Positions 37,400 through 45,658 of a DNA stretch of 64,000 nucleotides are shown one piece after another. This stretch comes from Paracoccus sediminilitoris (GTDB lineage: Bacteria; Pseudomonadota; Alphaproteobacteria; Rhodobacterales; Rhodobacteraceae): NCBI RefSeq assembly GCF_003259195.1, contig NZ_QJPK01000017.1:1-64000 (forward strand). Direction: 5' to 3'. How positions within the stretch are numbered: position 1 is the first letter of the stretch; every line of letters starts with the position of its first letter. A model generated the notes under the pieces. The model was not told the DNA's origin and did not search any database. It saw nothing but the letters and a program-made list of their open reading frames with translations. Position numbers and translations under genes: made by a program.

Positions 37400-39421
37400 A
37401 TGCGCCGCATTTTCAAGAATACGACTGCTATTGCAGCTTGCCTGACCCTGTTGGCCCCCCATATGGCCGCCGCCCAAGTTGCAGCGGATTCCGAGGCCCA
37501 GGTTGTACCGCCCGCAGCCGAGACCGCACCGGAAACCACGCCCGAAACCGTGGTCCCCGAGGCCGATGCCGCAGCCGAACCTGCAGATGACGCCATGACC
37601 GATGCACAGGCGCCGTCAGCGGAGACGGCTGAAGGCGCCGAGGCCGAAGCACCGGCGGCGGAGATGCCCGCCGAGGATGCCGCCGCGTCGGAAGACAGTG
37701 CACCTGAAGCCGACACCGAGGCCCCTGCGGCTGACACCGAGGCCGAGCCGGCTGCCGAAGCCGCCGCCGAGGGCGAAGCTTCGCCAACCGCGGCGACTTC
37801 CGAAGAGGCCACGGCCCCCGAGGCCGAAGCAGCCCAGATGCCCGCCGCCGACCAAGCCGAGGACAGCGCCGCCGCGCCAGCAGCAGTTGGCGATGACGCA
37901 GCCCCGGTGGAAAATGCCGATCTGGATGCGGCGATGAAAGCCGAACAGGAGAGCCAGCCCGCCGCCACAGCTGAAGCCGACGCCGCCCCCGAAGCATCGG
38001 CGGAGAACACCGAGGCATCCGAAGCCGTCGACGCCGCCCGAGAGCAGGCGAGCGGAACCAATGCTGTCGATGACCAGGAAGGCACCTCCGACACGACCGA
38101 ACCGACCGCCACTGCGCAGCCGCAAGCTGAAGCTGACACGGACGCCACAGCCGATACCGGCGCAGAAGAGGCCAGCGACCTAGATGCAGCAATGGCCGCC
38201 GAGCAGGAAAGCCAAGCGGCATCCGAAATGGACACCACCGCCGCTGGTGCCGACACGACCTCGGGTGAAACTGCAGCCGATGCAGAAACCAGTGCAGATG
38301 CGGCGCAGACGGCGCCCGCCGAAGGCAATGCCCAAGGCAGTGCGTCGGCTGATGCCGCCACTGAAACCCAAGCACCCAATGTGGCAGCACTGGATGAAAA
38401 CGCAACTTCGGAAGTGACCGAGGAGGAAGTGACCGAGGAGAACAGCCGTTCCTCGAGCGAGGACTTCGCGACCACCGTGCAGGAAGCGGCCTCCGCCGAA
38501 AGCAGCACCAACGAAGCTTCGGATGATTCCGATGATGACAACGACCTGACCAAGGCCCTTCTGCTGGGTCTGGGTGGTGTTGCCGTGGGCGCCATGCTCA
38601 GCAACAACCGGCAGGTTCAGCTGTCGTCCCCCGACCGTCTCGTCGTGACCCGCCCGGACGGCACCCAGCAGCTGATCAAGGATGACGTCGCCCTGCTGCG
38701 CCAGCCCGGCTCGACGGTCGCCACCGAGAATTTCGACGACGGTTCGTCGCGCACCATCGTGACGCGTTCGGATGGCAGCCGTGTGGTCACCATCCGCGAC
38801 GCCGATCTGCGCGTTCTGCGCCGTACCTTGGTTTCGGCCGATGGCACGGAAACGCGCCTGATCGACGAGACCACCGCCGTCGAACCCGTCGACATCGCGA
38901 CGCTGCCGCAACCCGCAGCGGCCATCGAAAATTCGGGCGGCGACATGGACGAGGCATCGCTGCGCGAGGCCCTGATGCGGGAAGCCGAAGTGGACCGCCG
39001 TTTCAGCCTGAGCCAGATCCGTGACATTTCCGAGGTCCGTTCGCTGGTGACGCCGATTGACGTGAATGGCATCACCTTCGAAACGAACTCGGCCGCGATC
39101 GATGCCGATCAGGCCAAGAAGCTGACGGCCTTGGGTAACGTGATCAGCGAAGCCATTGCGGAAAACCCCAACGAGATCTTCCTGATCGAAGGTCACACCG
39201 ACACGGTGGGTGACGAGGCTGCAAACCTCGCCTTGTCGGACCGCCGCGCGGAATCGGTGGCCTTGGCACTGAGCGAATATTTCGAGGTCGCCCCCGAAAA
39301 CATGGTCGTGCAGGGCTATGGCGAACAGACGCCAAAGGTCCAGCAGGAAGGTGACGTCCGCGAGAACCGCCGCGTGGCCGTCCGCCGCATCACCGGGCTG
39401 CTGCAGACCGCGTCGAACTGA
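37400..39421 (+). CDS. OmpA-domain envelope protein with long acidic low-complexity region
   Basis: 673 residues from the ATG at 37400, preceded by AAGGAG. A Sec signal peptide ends at MAAAQ (about residue 26). Residues about 27-385 are almost only Ala, Glu, Asp, Thr, Ser and Pro, strongly acidic and presumably disordered. A hydrophobic LLLGLGGVAVGAML lies near 390-402, then a region of TRPDG and DGS-type beta repeats. The OmpA/MotB peptidoglycan-binding domain runs from about 556 (GITFETNSAAID) to the end, including IEGHTDTVGDEAANLALSDRR. The DLDAAM(K/A)AEQESQ motif occurs twice, near 173 and 259. The disordered part could span the periplasm or be surface-exposed. Transcription ends at the adjacent hairpin. 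Confidence 0.85.
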   Translation: MRRIFKNTTAIAACLTLLAPHMAAAQVAADSEAQVVPPAAETAPETTPETVVPEADAAAEPADDAMTDAQAPSAETAEGAEAEAPAAEMPAEDAAASEDSAPEADTEAPAADTEAEPAAEAAAEGEASPTAATSEEATAPEAEAAQMPAADQAEDSAAAPAAVGDDAAPVENADLDAAMKAEQESQPAATAEADAAPEASAENTEASEAVDAAREQASGTNAVDDQEGTSDTTEPTATAQPQAEADTDATADTGAEEASDLDAAMAAEQESQAASEMDTTAAGADTTSGETAADAETSADAAQTAPAEGNAQGSASADAATETQAPNVAALDENATSEVTEEEVTEENSRSSSEDFATTVQEAASAESSTNEASDDSDDDNDLTKALLLGLGGVAVGAMLSNNRQVQLSSPDRLVVTRPDGTQQLIKDDVALLRQPGSTVATENFDDGSSRTIVTRSDGSRVVTIRDADLRVLRRTLVSADGTETRLIDETTAVEPVDIATLPQPAAAIENSGGDMDEASLREALMREAEVDRRFSLSQIRDISEVRSLVTPIDVNGITFETNSAAIDADQAKKLTALGNVISEAIAENPNEIFLIEGHTDTVGDEAANLALSDRRAESVALALSEYFEVAPENMVVQGYGEQTPKVQQEGDVRENRRVAVRRITGLLQTASN

Positions 39422-39441
39422 TATGATGGCATAAAAAGCAG

Positions 39442-39466
39442 GGGCGGCTTCATGACGAAGCCGCCC
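39442..39466 (+). terminator. Terminator hairpin after the OmpA-domain gene
   Basis: GGGCGGCTTC and GAAGCCGCCC form a perfect 10-base stem with an ATGAC loop, 20 bases after the stop, followed by TTGG. It is well placed for the OmpA-domain gene. Confidence 0.75.
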
Positions 39467-39609
39467 TTGGCATGTCCGGGGTCCGCGTAGGTTAATTTTG
39501 CTGAAGACACCTTGTCGCGACCGCGGGTGGGGGTGGCAAAACCGCTATTGAGGTCCGGCCACCAATCCACTACTCGGAATCCGACTGTTTATATCAGGAA
39601 CGGATTGAC

Positions 39610-40647
39610 ATGATGCGCACCCCCTGCCTCGCGGCATCAGGCGCCTTGGCCGCAGCCCTTTTGGCCAGCGCGGTGGCCGCCGAACCCACCCAATATCCCC
39701 TGACCATCGAAAACTGCGGCCAGCAGGTGACCTTTGAAAAGGCCCCCAAACGTGCGGTGGCCCTTGGCCACAACAGCGCCGAGATCCTGTTCCTGCTGGG
39801 GCTGGAGGATCGCATGGCCGGCACCGCCTTCTGGCCGAACAAGGTCCTGCCCGAGCTGGAGGAGGCCAACGCCAAGGTCGACGTGCTGACCGTCGAATTC
39901 CCCACGCTGGAGGCGATCCTGGCCAAGCAGCCGGACTTTGTGCCCGCCATGCTGGTGACGCTGCTTGGGCCCGACAGCAAGGTCGCCAAGCGCGAGGATT
40001 TCGAAAAACTGGGCATTCCCACCTATCTGTCCCCCAGTGCCTGCAGCACCGTGACCGATACGCAGAACGCCACGGGCAGCAAGGATACCGGGATCTATGG
40101 CCTGCGCGAAAGCCTGTGGAACATGGATATGCTGTATCAGGAAATCGACGATCTGGCCCGCATCTATGATGTCCAGGATCGCGGACAGGCCCTGATCGAC
40201 GACCTGAAGGCGCGCGAGGCCCGCCTGCGGGATGAATTCGCCCGGCGTGACGATCTGACGTTCCTGTTCTGGTTCTCGTCCTCCTCGCCGTCGGATGACG
40301 CCTATCTGGCGGGCGGCAACGGACCTTCGGGGTATATCGCCAATCTTCTGGGCGGCTCGAACGCGCTGAAGACCGAGGCCGAATGGCCTGCCTTGGGCTG
40401 GGAAGGCATCATGGCTGCCGAACCGACCGTGATCGTCGCGGCGCAGGTCGACCGGGAACGGTGGGCCCTGGACGAGGCCCAGACCAAGATCGATTTCCTG
40501 ACCAGCGACCCGGCGGTCAGCCAGATGGAGGCCGTCAAGGCGGGACGCATCGCCGTCATGAGCGGTTCGGCGATGAACCCGTCGGTCCATACCCTTTACG
40601 GGGCCGAACAACTGGCCCAGCAGCTGCGGTCGTTTGACCTGAAATGA
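39610..40647 (+). CDS. ABC transporter substrate-binding protein, FecB/BtuF type
   Basis: 345 residues; ATGs at 39610 and 39613 are both possible. The signal peptide runs to SAVAAEP. The fold is that of class III periplasmic binding proteins for iron-siderophores and cobalamin: ENCGQQVTFEKAPKRAVAL at the start, FPTLEAILAKQPDFV in the middle, and a GIPTYLSPSACS segment also seen in a subfamily annotated as corrinoid or F420-precursor binders. It overlaps the permease gene by ATGA. The ligand is not known; a metal chelate is most likely. Confidence 0.82.
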   Translation: MMRTPCLAASGALAAALLASAVAAEPTQYPLTIENCGQQVTFEKAPKRAVALGHNSAEILFLLGLEDRMAGTAFWPNKVLPELEEANAKVDVLTVEFPTLEAILAKQPDFVPAMLVTLLGPDSKVAKREDFEKLGIPTYLSPSACSTVTDTQNATGSKDTGIYGLRESLWNMDMLYQEIDDLARIYDVQDRGQALIDDLKAREARLRDEFARRDDLTFLFWFSSSSPSDDAYLAGGNGPSGYIANLLGGSNALKTEAEWPALGWEGIMAAEPTVIVAAQVDRERWALDEAQTKIDFLTSDPAVSQMEAVKAGRIAVMSGSAMNPSVHTLYGAEQLAQQLRSFDLK

Positions 40648-41681
40648 CGGATGCCGACGAAAAGGGCGGCGCTGCGCTGCTGCTGCTGCTGCTGCCGTTG
40701 GTCCTGGTGGTGCTTGGCTTTGCCATCGCCGTCGCCTCGGCCATCGGCGATTACAGCATCGGGCTGGGCACCGTCTTTCTGGCCGTGACCAACGGGCTGG
40801 GCCTGACCGCCGCCGACATCCCCCCCATCGAGCAGAGCGTGGTCTGGGACCTGCGGCTCAGCCGGGCGTTGGTGGCGGCGCTGGCCGGTGCGGGGCTGGC
40901 GCTCTGCGGGGCGATCCTTCAGGCGCTGCTGCGCAACGCCTTGGCCGAGCCTTTCGTGCTGGGCGTTTCCGCAGGGGCATCGACCGGGGCGGTTGCGGTG
41001 ATCGTGCTGGGCATCGGGGCGGGCAGCCTGTCCTTGTCGATGGGGGCCTTCGCGGGGGCCTTTGCCGCCTTTGCGCTGGTGGCGATCCTGTCGAACGGCG
41101 CGACCAGCGGGCCGAACCACACCATCCTTGCCGGTGTCGCGGCATCACAGCTGTTCAACGCGCTGACCTCCTATGTCGTCACCACCTCGGGCAATGCCCA
41201 GCAGGCGCGCGACGTGATGTTCTGGCTGCTGGGCAGCTTTGGCGGCGTGCGCTGGCCGGATTTCCACCTGCTGCTGATCGTGGTGATCATCGGCCTGGGG
41301 GTCTGTCTGCTGATGGCGCGGTCGCTGGATGCCTTCACATTCGGGGACGAAGACGCCGCCGCCCTGGGCGTTCCGGTCGGGCGCATCCGGCTGATCCTGT
41401 TCGGGATCACCGCCCTGATGACGGCCACGATCGTCAGCATGGTCGGCGCCATCGGCTTTGTGGGCTTGGTCGTGCCCCATGCCGCCCGCTATGTGGTGGG
41501 TCCACTGCATTTGCGGCTGTTGCCGGCCTGCGCATCGGTGGGTGCGGTCTTCATGGTGCTGGCCGACATCGCCTCGCGCGTGGTGGCCGAACAGCAGACC
41601 ATTCCCATCGGCGTGGTGACGGCCCTTGTCGGCGTGCCGTTCTTTGCCATCATCCTCTATCGCGCCAAGCCGCAGACATGA
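40644..41681 (+). CDS. FecCD-family ABC transporter permease
   Basis: 345 residues with about ten hydrophobic segments. Family motifs are visible: LRLSRALVAALAGAGLALCGAILQ and LAEPFVLGVSAGASTGA in the first half, and GAIGFVGLVVPHAAR in the second. It pairs with the ATPase to import the ligand brought by the binding protein. It overlaps both neighbours by ATGA. Confidence 0.92.
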   Translation: MTDADEKGGAALLLLLLPLVLVVLGFAIAVASAIGDYSIGLGTVFLAVTNGLGLTAADIPPIEQSVVWDLRLSRALVAALAGAGLALCGAILQALLRNALAEPFVLGVSAGASTGAVAVIVLGIGAGSLSLSMGAFAGAFAAFALVAILSNGATSGPNHTILAGVAASQLFNALTSYVVTTSGNAQQARDVMFWLLGSFGGVRWPDFHLLLIVVIIGLGVCLLMARSLDAFTFGDEDAAALGVPVGRIRLILFGITALMTATIVSMVGAIGFVGLVVPHAARYVVGPLHLRLLPACASVGAVFMVLADIASRVVAEQQTIPIGVVTALVGVPFFAIILYRAKPQT

Positions 41682-42442
41682 CCGTCATCGCCGAGAACCT
41701 TGTCTGGGGCGTCAAGCGCCGCACCATCGTGCAGGACGTGTCGCTGCGCGTTGCCAAGGGCGAGACACTGGGCCTGATCGGTCCCAACGGGTCGGGCAAG
41801 TCGTCGCTGCTGCGGCTGCTGTCTGGGCTGAAGACGCCGCAATCGGGCAGCGTCCGGATCATGGATCAGGACATCGCCCGCGTGTCGCGCCGCGCGCTGG
41901 CGCGTCAGGTGGCCTTCGTCCAGCAGAACGCCTCGACCGACACCAATGTCTCGGTCTGCGACGTTGTTCGGCTGGGGCGCACGCCGCACCGGTCGGCGCT
42001 TTCGGGCTGGACAGCCGCCGATGAGGACGCCGTGATGACCGCCCTGCAGCAGGTGGATATGGCCAAGCGGCGCAGCCAGCCGTGGCAGACCCTGTCGGGC
42101 GGCGAACGCCAGCGGGTGATCATCGCCCGCGCCTTGGCACAGGACCCCCGTGTGATGTTCCTGGACGAACCGACGAACCACCTGGACATCCATCACCAGA
42201 TCGAGATCCTGCGCATGGTCCGCGCATTGGACCTGACCAGCGTCGTCGCGCTGCACGACCTGAACCTAGCGGCCATGTTCTGCGACAAGATCATCGTCCT
42301 GCAATCGGGACAGGTGGTGGCCTTCGGCACCCCCGCCGAGGTGCTGACCCCGAGGCTGCTGCGCGACGTCTTCCGCGTCGAGGCCGAGATCACCGCCGGC
42401 GCCCATGCCGATCATCCCCATATCCGCTTTGTGACGGCCTGA
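41678..42442 (+). CDS. ABC transporter ATP-binding protein, FecE/BtuD type
   Basis: 254 residues. Walker A is GPNGSGKSS, the signature is LSGGERQRV, and Walker B is VMFLDEPTNHLD with the H-loop in ALHDLNLAA. It is the ATPase of the metal-chelate importer. The stop codon is followed three bases later by the start of the DMT permease. Confidence 0.92.
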   Translation: MTVIAENLVWGVKRRTIVQDVSLRVAKGETLGLIGPNGSGKSSLLRLLSGLKTPQSGSVRIMDQDIARVSRRALARQVAFVQQNASTDTNVSVCDVVRLGRTPHRSALSGWTAADEDAVMTALQQVDMAKRRSQPWQTLSGGERQRVIIARALAQDPRVMFLDEPTNHLDIHHQIEILRMVRALDLTSVVALHDLNLAAMFCDKIIVLQSGQVVAFGTPAEVLTPRLLRDVFRVEAEITAGAHADHPHIRFVTA

Positions 42443-42445
42443 GCC

Positions 42446-43360
42446 TTGCAGCCCGCCGCCCCCGTCCCTGCGACCGCCGAACGCACCGAGGCTTTCGGCA
42501 TCCTGCTGCGCGTGGCGGCGACCCTGGCCTTTGCGGCGATGGGGGGCTGCATCAAGGCGCTTGGGACCACGGTTCCCCTGGGGCAGGTCGTCTTTTTCCG
42601 CTCGGCCTTCGCGTTGCTGCCGCTTGTGGCCTTCCTGTGGCTGACGGGTAGCTTTCCCAATGGTCTGGCAACCACGCGCCCCTTGGGCCATGCGGCGCGC
42701 TGCCTGATGGGGGCGGCGGCGATGTTCACCTCCTTCGCGACGATCCGGCTACTGCCCCTGGCCGAGGCGACGATGCTGTCATACCTGGCCCCGGCCTTCA
42801 TGGCGCTGATGGGCTGGGCCTTTCTGGGCGAAAACCTGCACCGGCGACGGATCATCGGCGTTGCCTTGGGCCTTGCGGGCTGCGCGGTGATCAGCCTGCC
42901 GTCGATGACGGGCGATCTGCCGGCCGCCGCCTTCGCGGGTCTGGTGCTGGGCGTGACGACCGCCCTGCTGACGGCGGCGGCGCTGATCCAAGTCAGGCGC
43001 CTGACGGTGATGGGCGAACAGGCGGGCGCCATCGCCTTCTGGTTCGCCGCCGTTTCGGCGCTGGCGGGGGCGGCAACGCTGCCCCTGGGGTGGACGGTGC
43101 CCGACGGACCTCAGCTGATAATGCTGCTGGGGGCGGGTCTGTCGGGTGGCATTGCCCATATCCTGATGACCCTGTCCTTTCGCCACGCCGAGGCCGCCGC
43201 GCTGGCCCCCTATGAATACCTGTCGATCCTATGGGCCGTCATCCTGGGCTTTGCTGTCTTTGGCGAAAGCCCCGGTTTGGCCTTCCTTCTGGCCGCGCCC
43301 CTGATCCTGTCGGGCGCGGTCACGGCCCTGCCCGGCCGCCGGATGCGCCGCACCCGCTGA
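42446..43360 (+). CDS. DMT-superfamily permease (EamA domains)
   Basis: 304 residues if translation starts at the TTG at 42446. An in-frame TGA lies two codons upstream, and the next ATG is 31 codons later inside the first membrane helix, so the TTG is the best choice. Ten membrane helices form two EamA repeats, including LPLAEATMLSYLAPAFMALM and MTLSFRHAEAAALAPYEYLS. These permeases export amino acids or other small metabolites. It is coupled to the ABC importer operon, which hints at related cargo or shared control. Confidence 0.8.
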   Translation: MQPAAPVPATAERTEAFGILLRVAATLAFAAMGGCIKALGTTVPLGQVVFFRSAFALLPLVAFLWLTGSFPNGLATTRPLGHAARCLMGAAAMFTSFATIRLLPLAEATMLSYLAPAFMALMGWAFLGENLHRRRIIGVALGLAGCAVISLPSMTGDLPAAAFAGLVLGVTTALLTAAALIQVRRLTVMGEQAGAIAFWFAAVSALAGAATLPLGWTVPDGPQLIMLLGAGLSGGIAHILMTLSFRHAEAAALAPYEYLSILWAVILGFAVFGESPGLAFLLAAPLILSGAVTALPGRRMRRTR

Positions 43361-43433
43361 CCCGGTTCCATCCCCCGACATCGACCCCCGGTAGCGACGT
43401 CCTGCAGCCCCACAACTGATAACTGCATTAATC

Positions 43434-43452
43434 TTTTGCATAATGAGCAAAA
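43434..43452. promoter_or_regulatory. AT-rich inverted repeat in the amine-oxidase promoter region
   Basis: TTTTGC-N7-GCAAAA is a perfect 6-base inverted repeat in a short AT-rich island, immediately before the structured leader. GCATAATG inside it could be a -10 element. It may be an operator overlapping the promoter; the binding protein is unknown. Confidence 0.45.
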
Positions 43453-43580
43453 TTGGCGCAGCCTGAAGTTACGGGAGGCTCGAAGGACCGCGTGGCATTT
43501 ACAACCGCCGCGCGAAGGTGAACTCCGGCATGAGAGACACGGCAGAAGCCATGTCCGTGGGACCTTCACCAAGGCGCCAA
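43453..43580 (+). ncRNA. Predicted structured leader RNA (riboswitch-like) before the amine-oxidase operon
   Basis: A 128-base stretch folds by eye into a closed multibranch junction. P1 pairs TTGGCGC (43453-43459) with GCGCCAA (43574-43580). P2 is AGCCT/AGGCT (43460-43464 with 43476-43480). P3 is CGCGTGGC/GCCGCGCG (43489-43496 with 43507-43514, eight pairs, one G-U). P4 is GGTGAA/TTCACC (43517-43522 with 43565-43570), capped by CACGG/CCGTG (43538-43542 with 43555-43559). The following segment can pair TCCC (43595-43598) with GGGA (43615-43618) in the ribosome-binding site. I do not recognise a known riboswitch class. Confidence 0.5.
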
Positions 43581-43626
43581 GGCGCGATCGACTGTCCCAA
43601 GGCATGCGTAAAGAGGGAGTTGTCAC

Positions 43627-45204
43627 ATGACCCAATTCACCAGGCGAAACCTGCTGGGCATGATCGGAACGGCCGCCGGCAGTTCCGCGATGTATTATGC
43701 GATGGCGTCGATGGGGCACGCGGCGGCCTCGAACTATGCCGGCCCGATCAAGCTGGATGGCGACCCGAAGGGGGCCAAGGTCCTGATCCTGGGCGCGGGC
43801 CTGGCCGGTATGACCGCCGCGCTGGAGATGCGGGCCGCAGGATATCAGGTCGAGGTGCTGGAATATCGCGAAAAGGCCGGCGGCCGCTGCTGGACCCTGC
43901 GGTCGGGCGATGAATACACCGAATTGGGCGGCGCCACGCAGAAGGTCGATTTTGCCCAAGGCAACTACATCAACCCCGGTCCCTGGCGCCTGCCGCATCA
44001 CCATTACGCCGTCATGGATTACTGCAAGCGCCTGAAGGTCCCCCTGGAGCCCTTCATCCAGACCGATTACAATGCCTATGTCCACAGCAGCGACGCCTTC
44101 GAGGGCAAGCCGCAGCGGATGGGCAAGATCAAGACCGATTATCGCGGCCATGTCTCGGAACTGCTGGCCAAGGCGGTCGATCAGGGCAAGCTGGACGAGA
44201 TGGTCACCGAAGACGACCGCGAAATGCTGATCGAGAGCCTGCGCAGCTTCGGCGTGCTGGACGAACAGAACGCCTATGTCAAAAGCCTGGGCACCAGCGG
44301 CTATCGCGGATACGAGAAGATGCCCGGAGGCGGTGCGGATGCCGCGCCCGTTCCGTCAGATCTTTACGACCCCAGCCAGGTCATCCAGTCGCGGCTGTGG
44401 CGTTCGCTGGCCCAGCATGAATCGCTGGAACACTGGGCGCCGATGTTCCAGCCCGTCGGCGGCATGGACGGCATCGCCCAGGGCTTCGAACGCGAGGTGG
44501 GCGATCTGATCACCTACAACGCCAAGGTCGTGTCGCTGCAGCAGGATGACAGCGGCGTCACCGTGACCTGGGAAGACACGGCCGGCGGCGGCACCCGGAC
44601 CAGCACCGCCGATTACTGCGTCTGCACGATCCCCTTCTCGATCCTGGGGCAGATCGACCACAACCTGTCGGCGGGCCTGTCGAACGTCATCAGCTCGATG
44701 TTCTACAACGGCTCGACCAAGGTCGGGCTGGAATTCAAGCGCCGGTTCTGGGAACAGGACGAACAGATCTATGGCGGCATCAGTTATACCGACCAGGCGA
44801 TCACCCAGATCAGCTATCCCTCGACCGGCTATCAGTCGGACGGGCCTGCCGTCCTGCTGGGATGCTATACGTGGCGGGGTGCCGACACGTTCAAGTTCAA
44901 CGCCATGCAGCCTGCCGAACGCATCGAATGGGCGCTGCGCCAAGGCGAAAAGATCCACCCGCAATATCGCGACGAATTCAAGACGGGCGTCGCGGTGTCC
45001 TGGCACAAGGTGCCTTGGGTCCTGGGATGTTCGGGCGTCTGGGAAGACCGCGAGGCCCAAGGCTATGAAGAGGCGATCAAGGTCGACAACCGCGTCGTCT
45101 GTGCGGGCGAACATCTGTCCTACATCCCCGCCTGGCAGGAAGGCGCGATCCTGTCCTCGCTGGACGCGATCACGCGTCTCCATGACAAAGTCATCAACGG
45201 GTGA
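43627..45204 (+). CDS. Tat-exported flavin amine / L-amino acid oxidase family protein
   Basis: 525 residues. The twin-arginine signal FTRRNLLGMIGTAAGSSAM ends near HAAAS, so the enzyme is exported folded with its cofactor. The FAD-binding Rossmann motif is VLILGAGLAGMTAALEM (about residues 52-68), followed by EYREKAGGRCW. The C-terminal FAD segment is VVCAGEHLSYIPAWQEGAI. These define the monoamine oxidase / L-amino acid oxidase family. The next two genes encode a c-type cytochrome and a periplasmic RidA, so electrons may pass to cytochrome c rather than O2, as shown for nicotine oxidoreductase NicA2. The substrate is unknown. The ribosome-binding site is AGAGGGAG. Confidence 0.88.
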   Translation: MTQFTRRNLLGMIGTAAGSSAMYYAMASMGHAAASNYAGPIKLDGDPKGAKVLILGAGLAGMTAALEMRAAGYQVEVLEYREKAGGRCWTLRSGDEYTELGGATQKVDFAQGNYINPGPWRLPHHHYAVMDYCKRLKVPLEPFIQTDYNAYVHSSDAFEGKPQRMGKIKTDYRGHVSELLAKAVDQGKLDEMVTEDDREMLIESLRSFGVLDEQNAYVKSLGTSGYRGYEKMPGGGADAAPVPSDLYDPSQVIQSRLWRSLAQHESLEHWAPMFQPVGGMDGIAQGFEREVGDLITYNAKVVSLQQDDSGVTVTWEDTAGGGTRTSTADYCVCTIPFSILGQIDHNLSAGLSNVISSMFYNGSTKVGLEFKRRFWEQDEQIYGGISYTDQAITQISYPSTGYQSDGPAVLLGCYTWRGADTFKFNAMQPAERIEWALRQGEKIHPQYRDEFKTGVAVSWHKVPWVLGCSGVWEDREAQGYEEAIKVDNRVVCAGEHLSYIPAWQEGAILSSLDAITRLHDKVING

Positions 45205-45208
45205 AGCC

Positions 45209-45658
45209 ATGAAAAAGATCGTCTTAGCAATCGCCACCCTTTTGCCGCTATGCGCCGTTCCGGCACATGCCCAACCCGCCCAGATGTCGGCCTATGCCGA
45301 GGATACGGTGTTCGGATCGGACGGCTATACCTCGACCGACGGAGAAGAGCTGTACCAGACGCTCTGCGCGGGCTGTCACATGCCCGACGGGTCCGGCGCG
45401 GTGGGTGCCGGACGGTATCCGGCCCTGTCGGACAATCCGAACCTGGAATATGCGGCCTATCCCGTCACGTTGATCGTGAACGGGCAGGCCGGAATGCCGG
45501 CTTTCGGAACCTTCCTGAACGATGAACAGATCGTCGCCCTGGTGACTTACTTGCAAACCGACCTTGGCAATGATTTCGAACCCGATGCCACCGTCGAGGA
45601 CGTCGCGATCGCGCGTCCGGCATCCCCAGCAGACCCCAACCGAGCGGAGCACGAATGA
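45209..45658 (+). CDS. Periplasmic mono-haem c-type cytochrome
   Basis: 149 residues with a Sec signal (MKKIVLAIATLLPLCAVPAHA). It has one haem site, CAGCHMPDGSGAVGAG, with a distal Met candidate in GMPAFGTFLND. The small class I cytochrome fold fits an electron acceptor for the flavoenzyme encoded four bases upstream. It overlaps the RidA gene by ATGA. Confidence 0.92.
   Translation: MKKIVLAIATLLPLCAVPAHAQPAQMSAYAEDTVFGSDGYTSTDGEELYQTLCAGCHMPDGSGAVGAGRYPALSDNPNLEYAAYPVTLIVNGQAGMPAFGTFLNDEQIVALVTYLQTDLGNDFEPDATVEDVAIARPASPADPNRAEHE

Noticed and set aside
37501..38440. Repetitive-looking DNA that could be mistaken for a tandem repeat or CRISPR
   Set aside because: There are no regular repeat-spacer units; the appearance comes from Ala/Glu codon bias in an open reading frame with an intact signal peptide and C-terminal domain.
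37387..38607. Minus-strand frame opposite the acidic part of the OmpA-domain gene
   Set aside because: Ala/Ser/Val-rich antisense of a repetitive coding region; no signal, start site or motif of its own.
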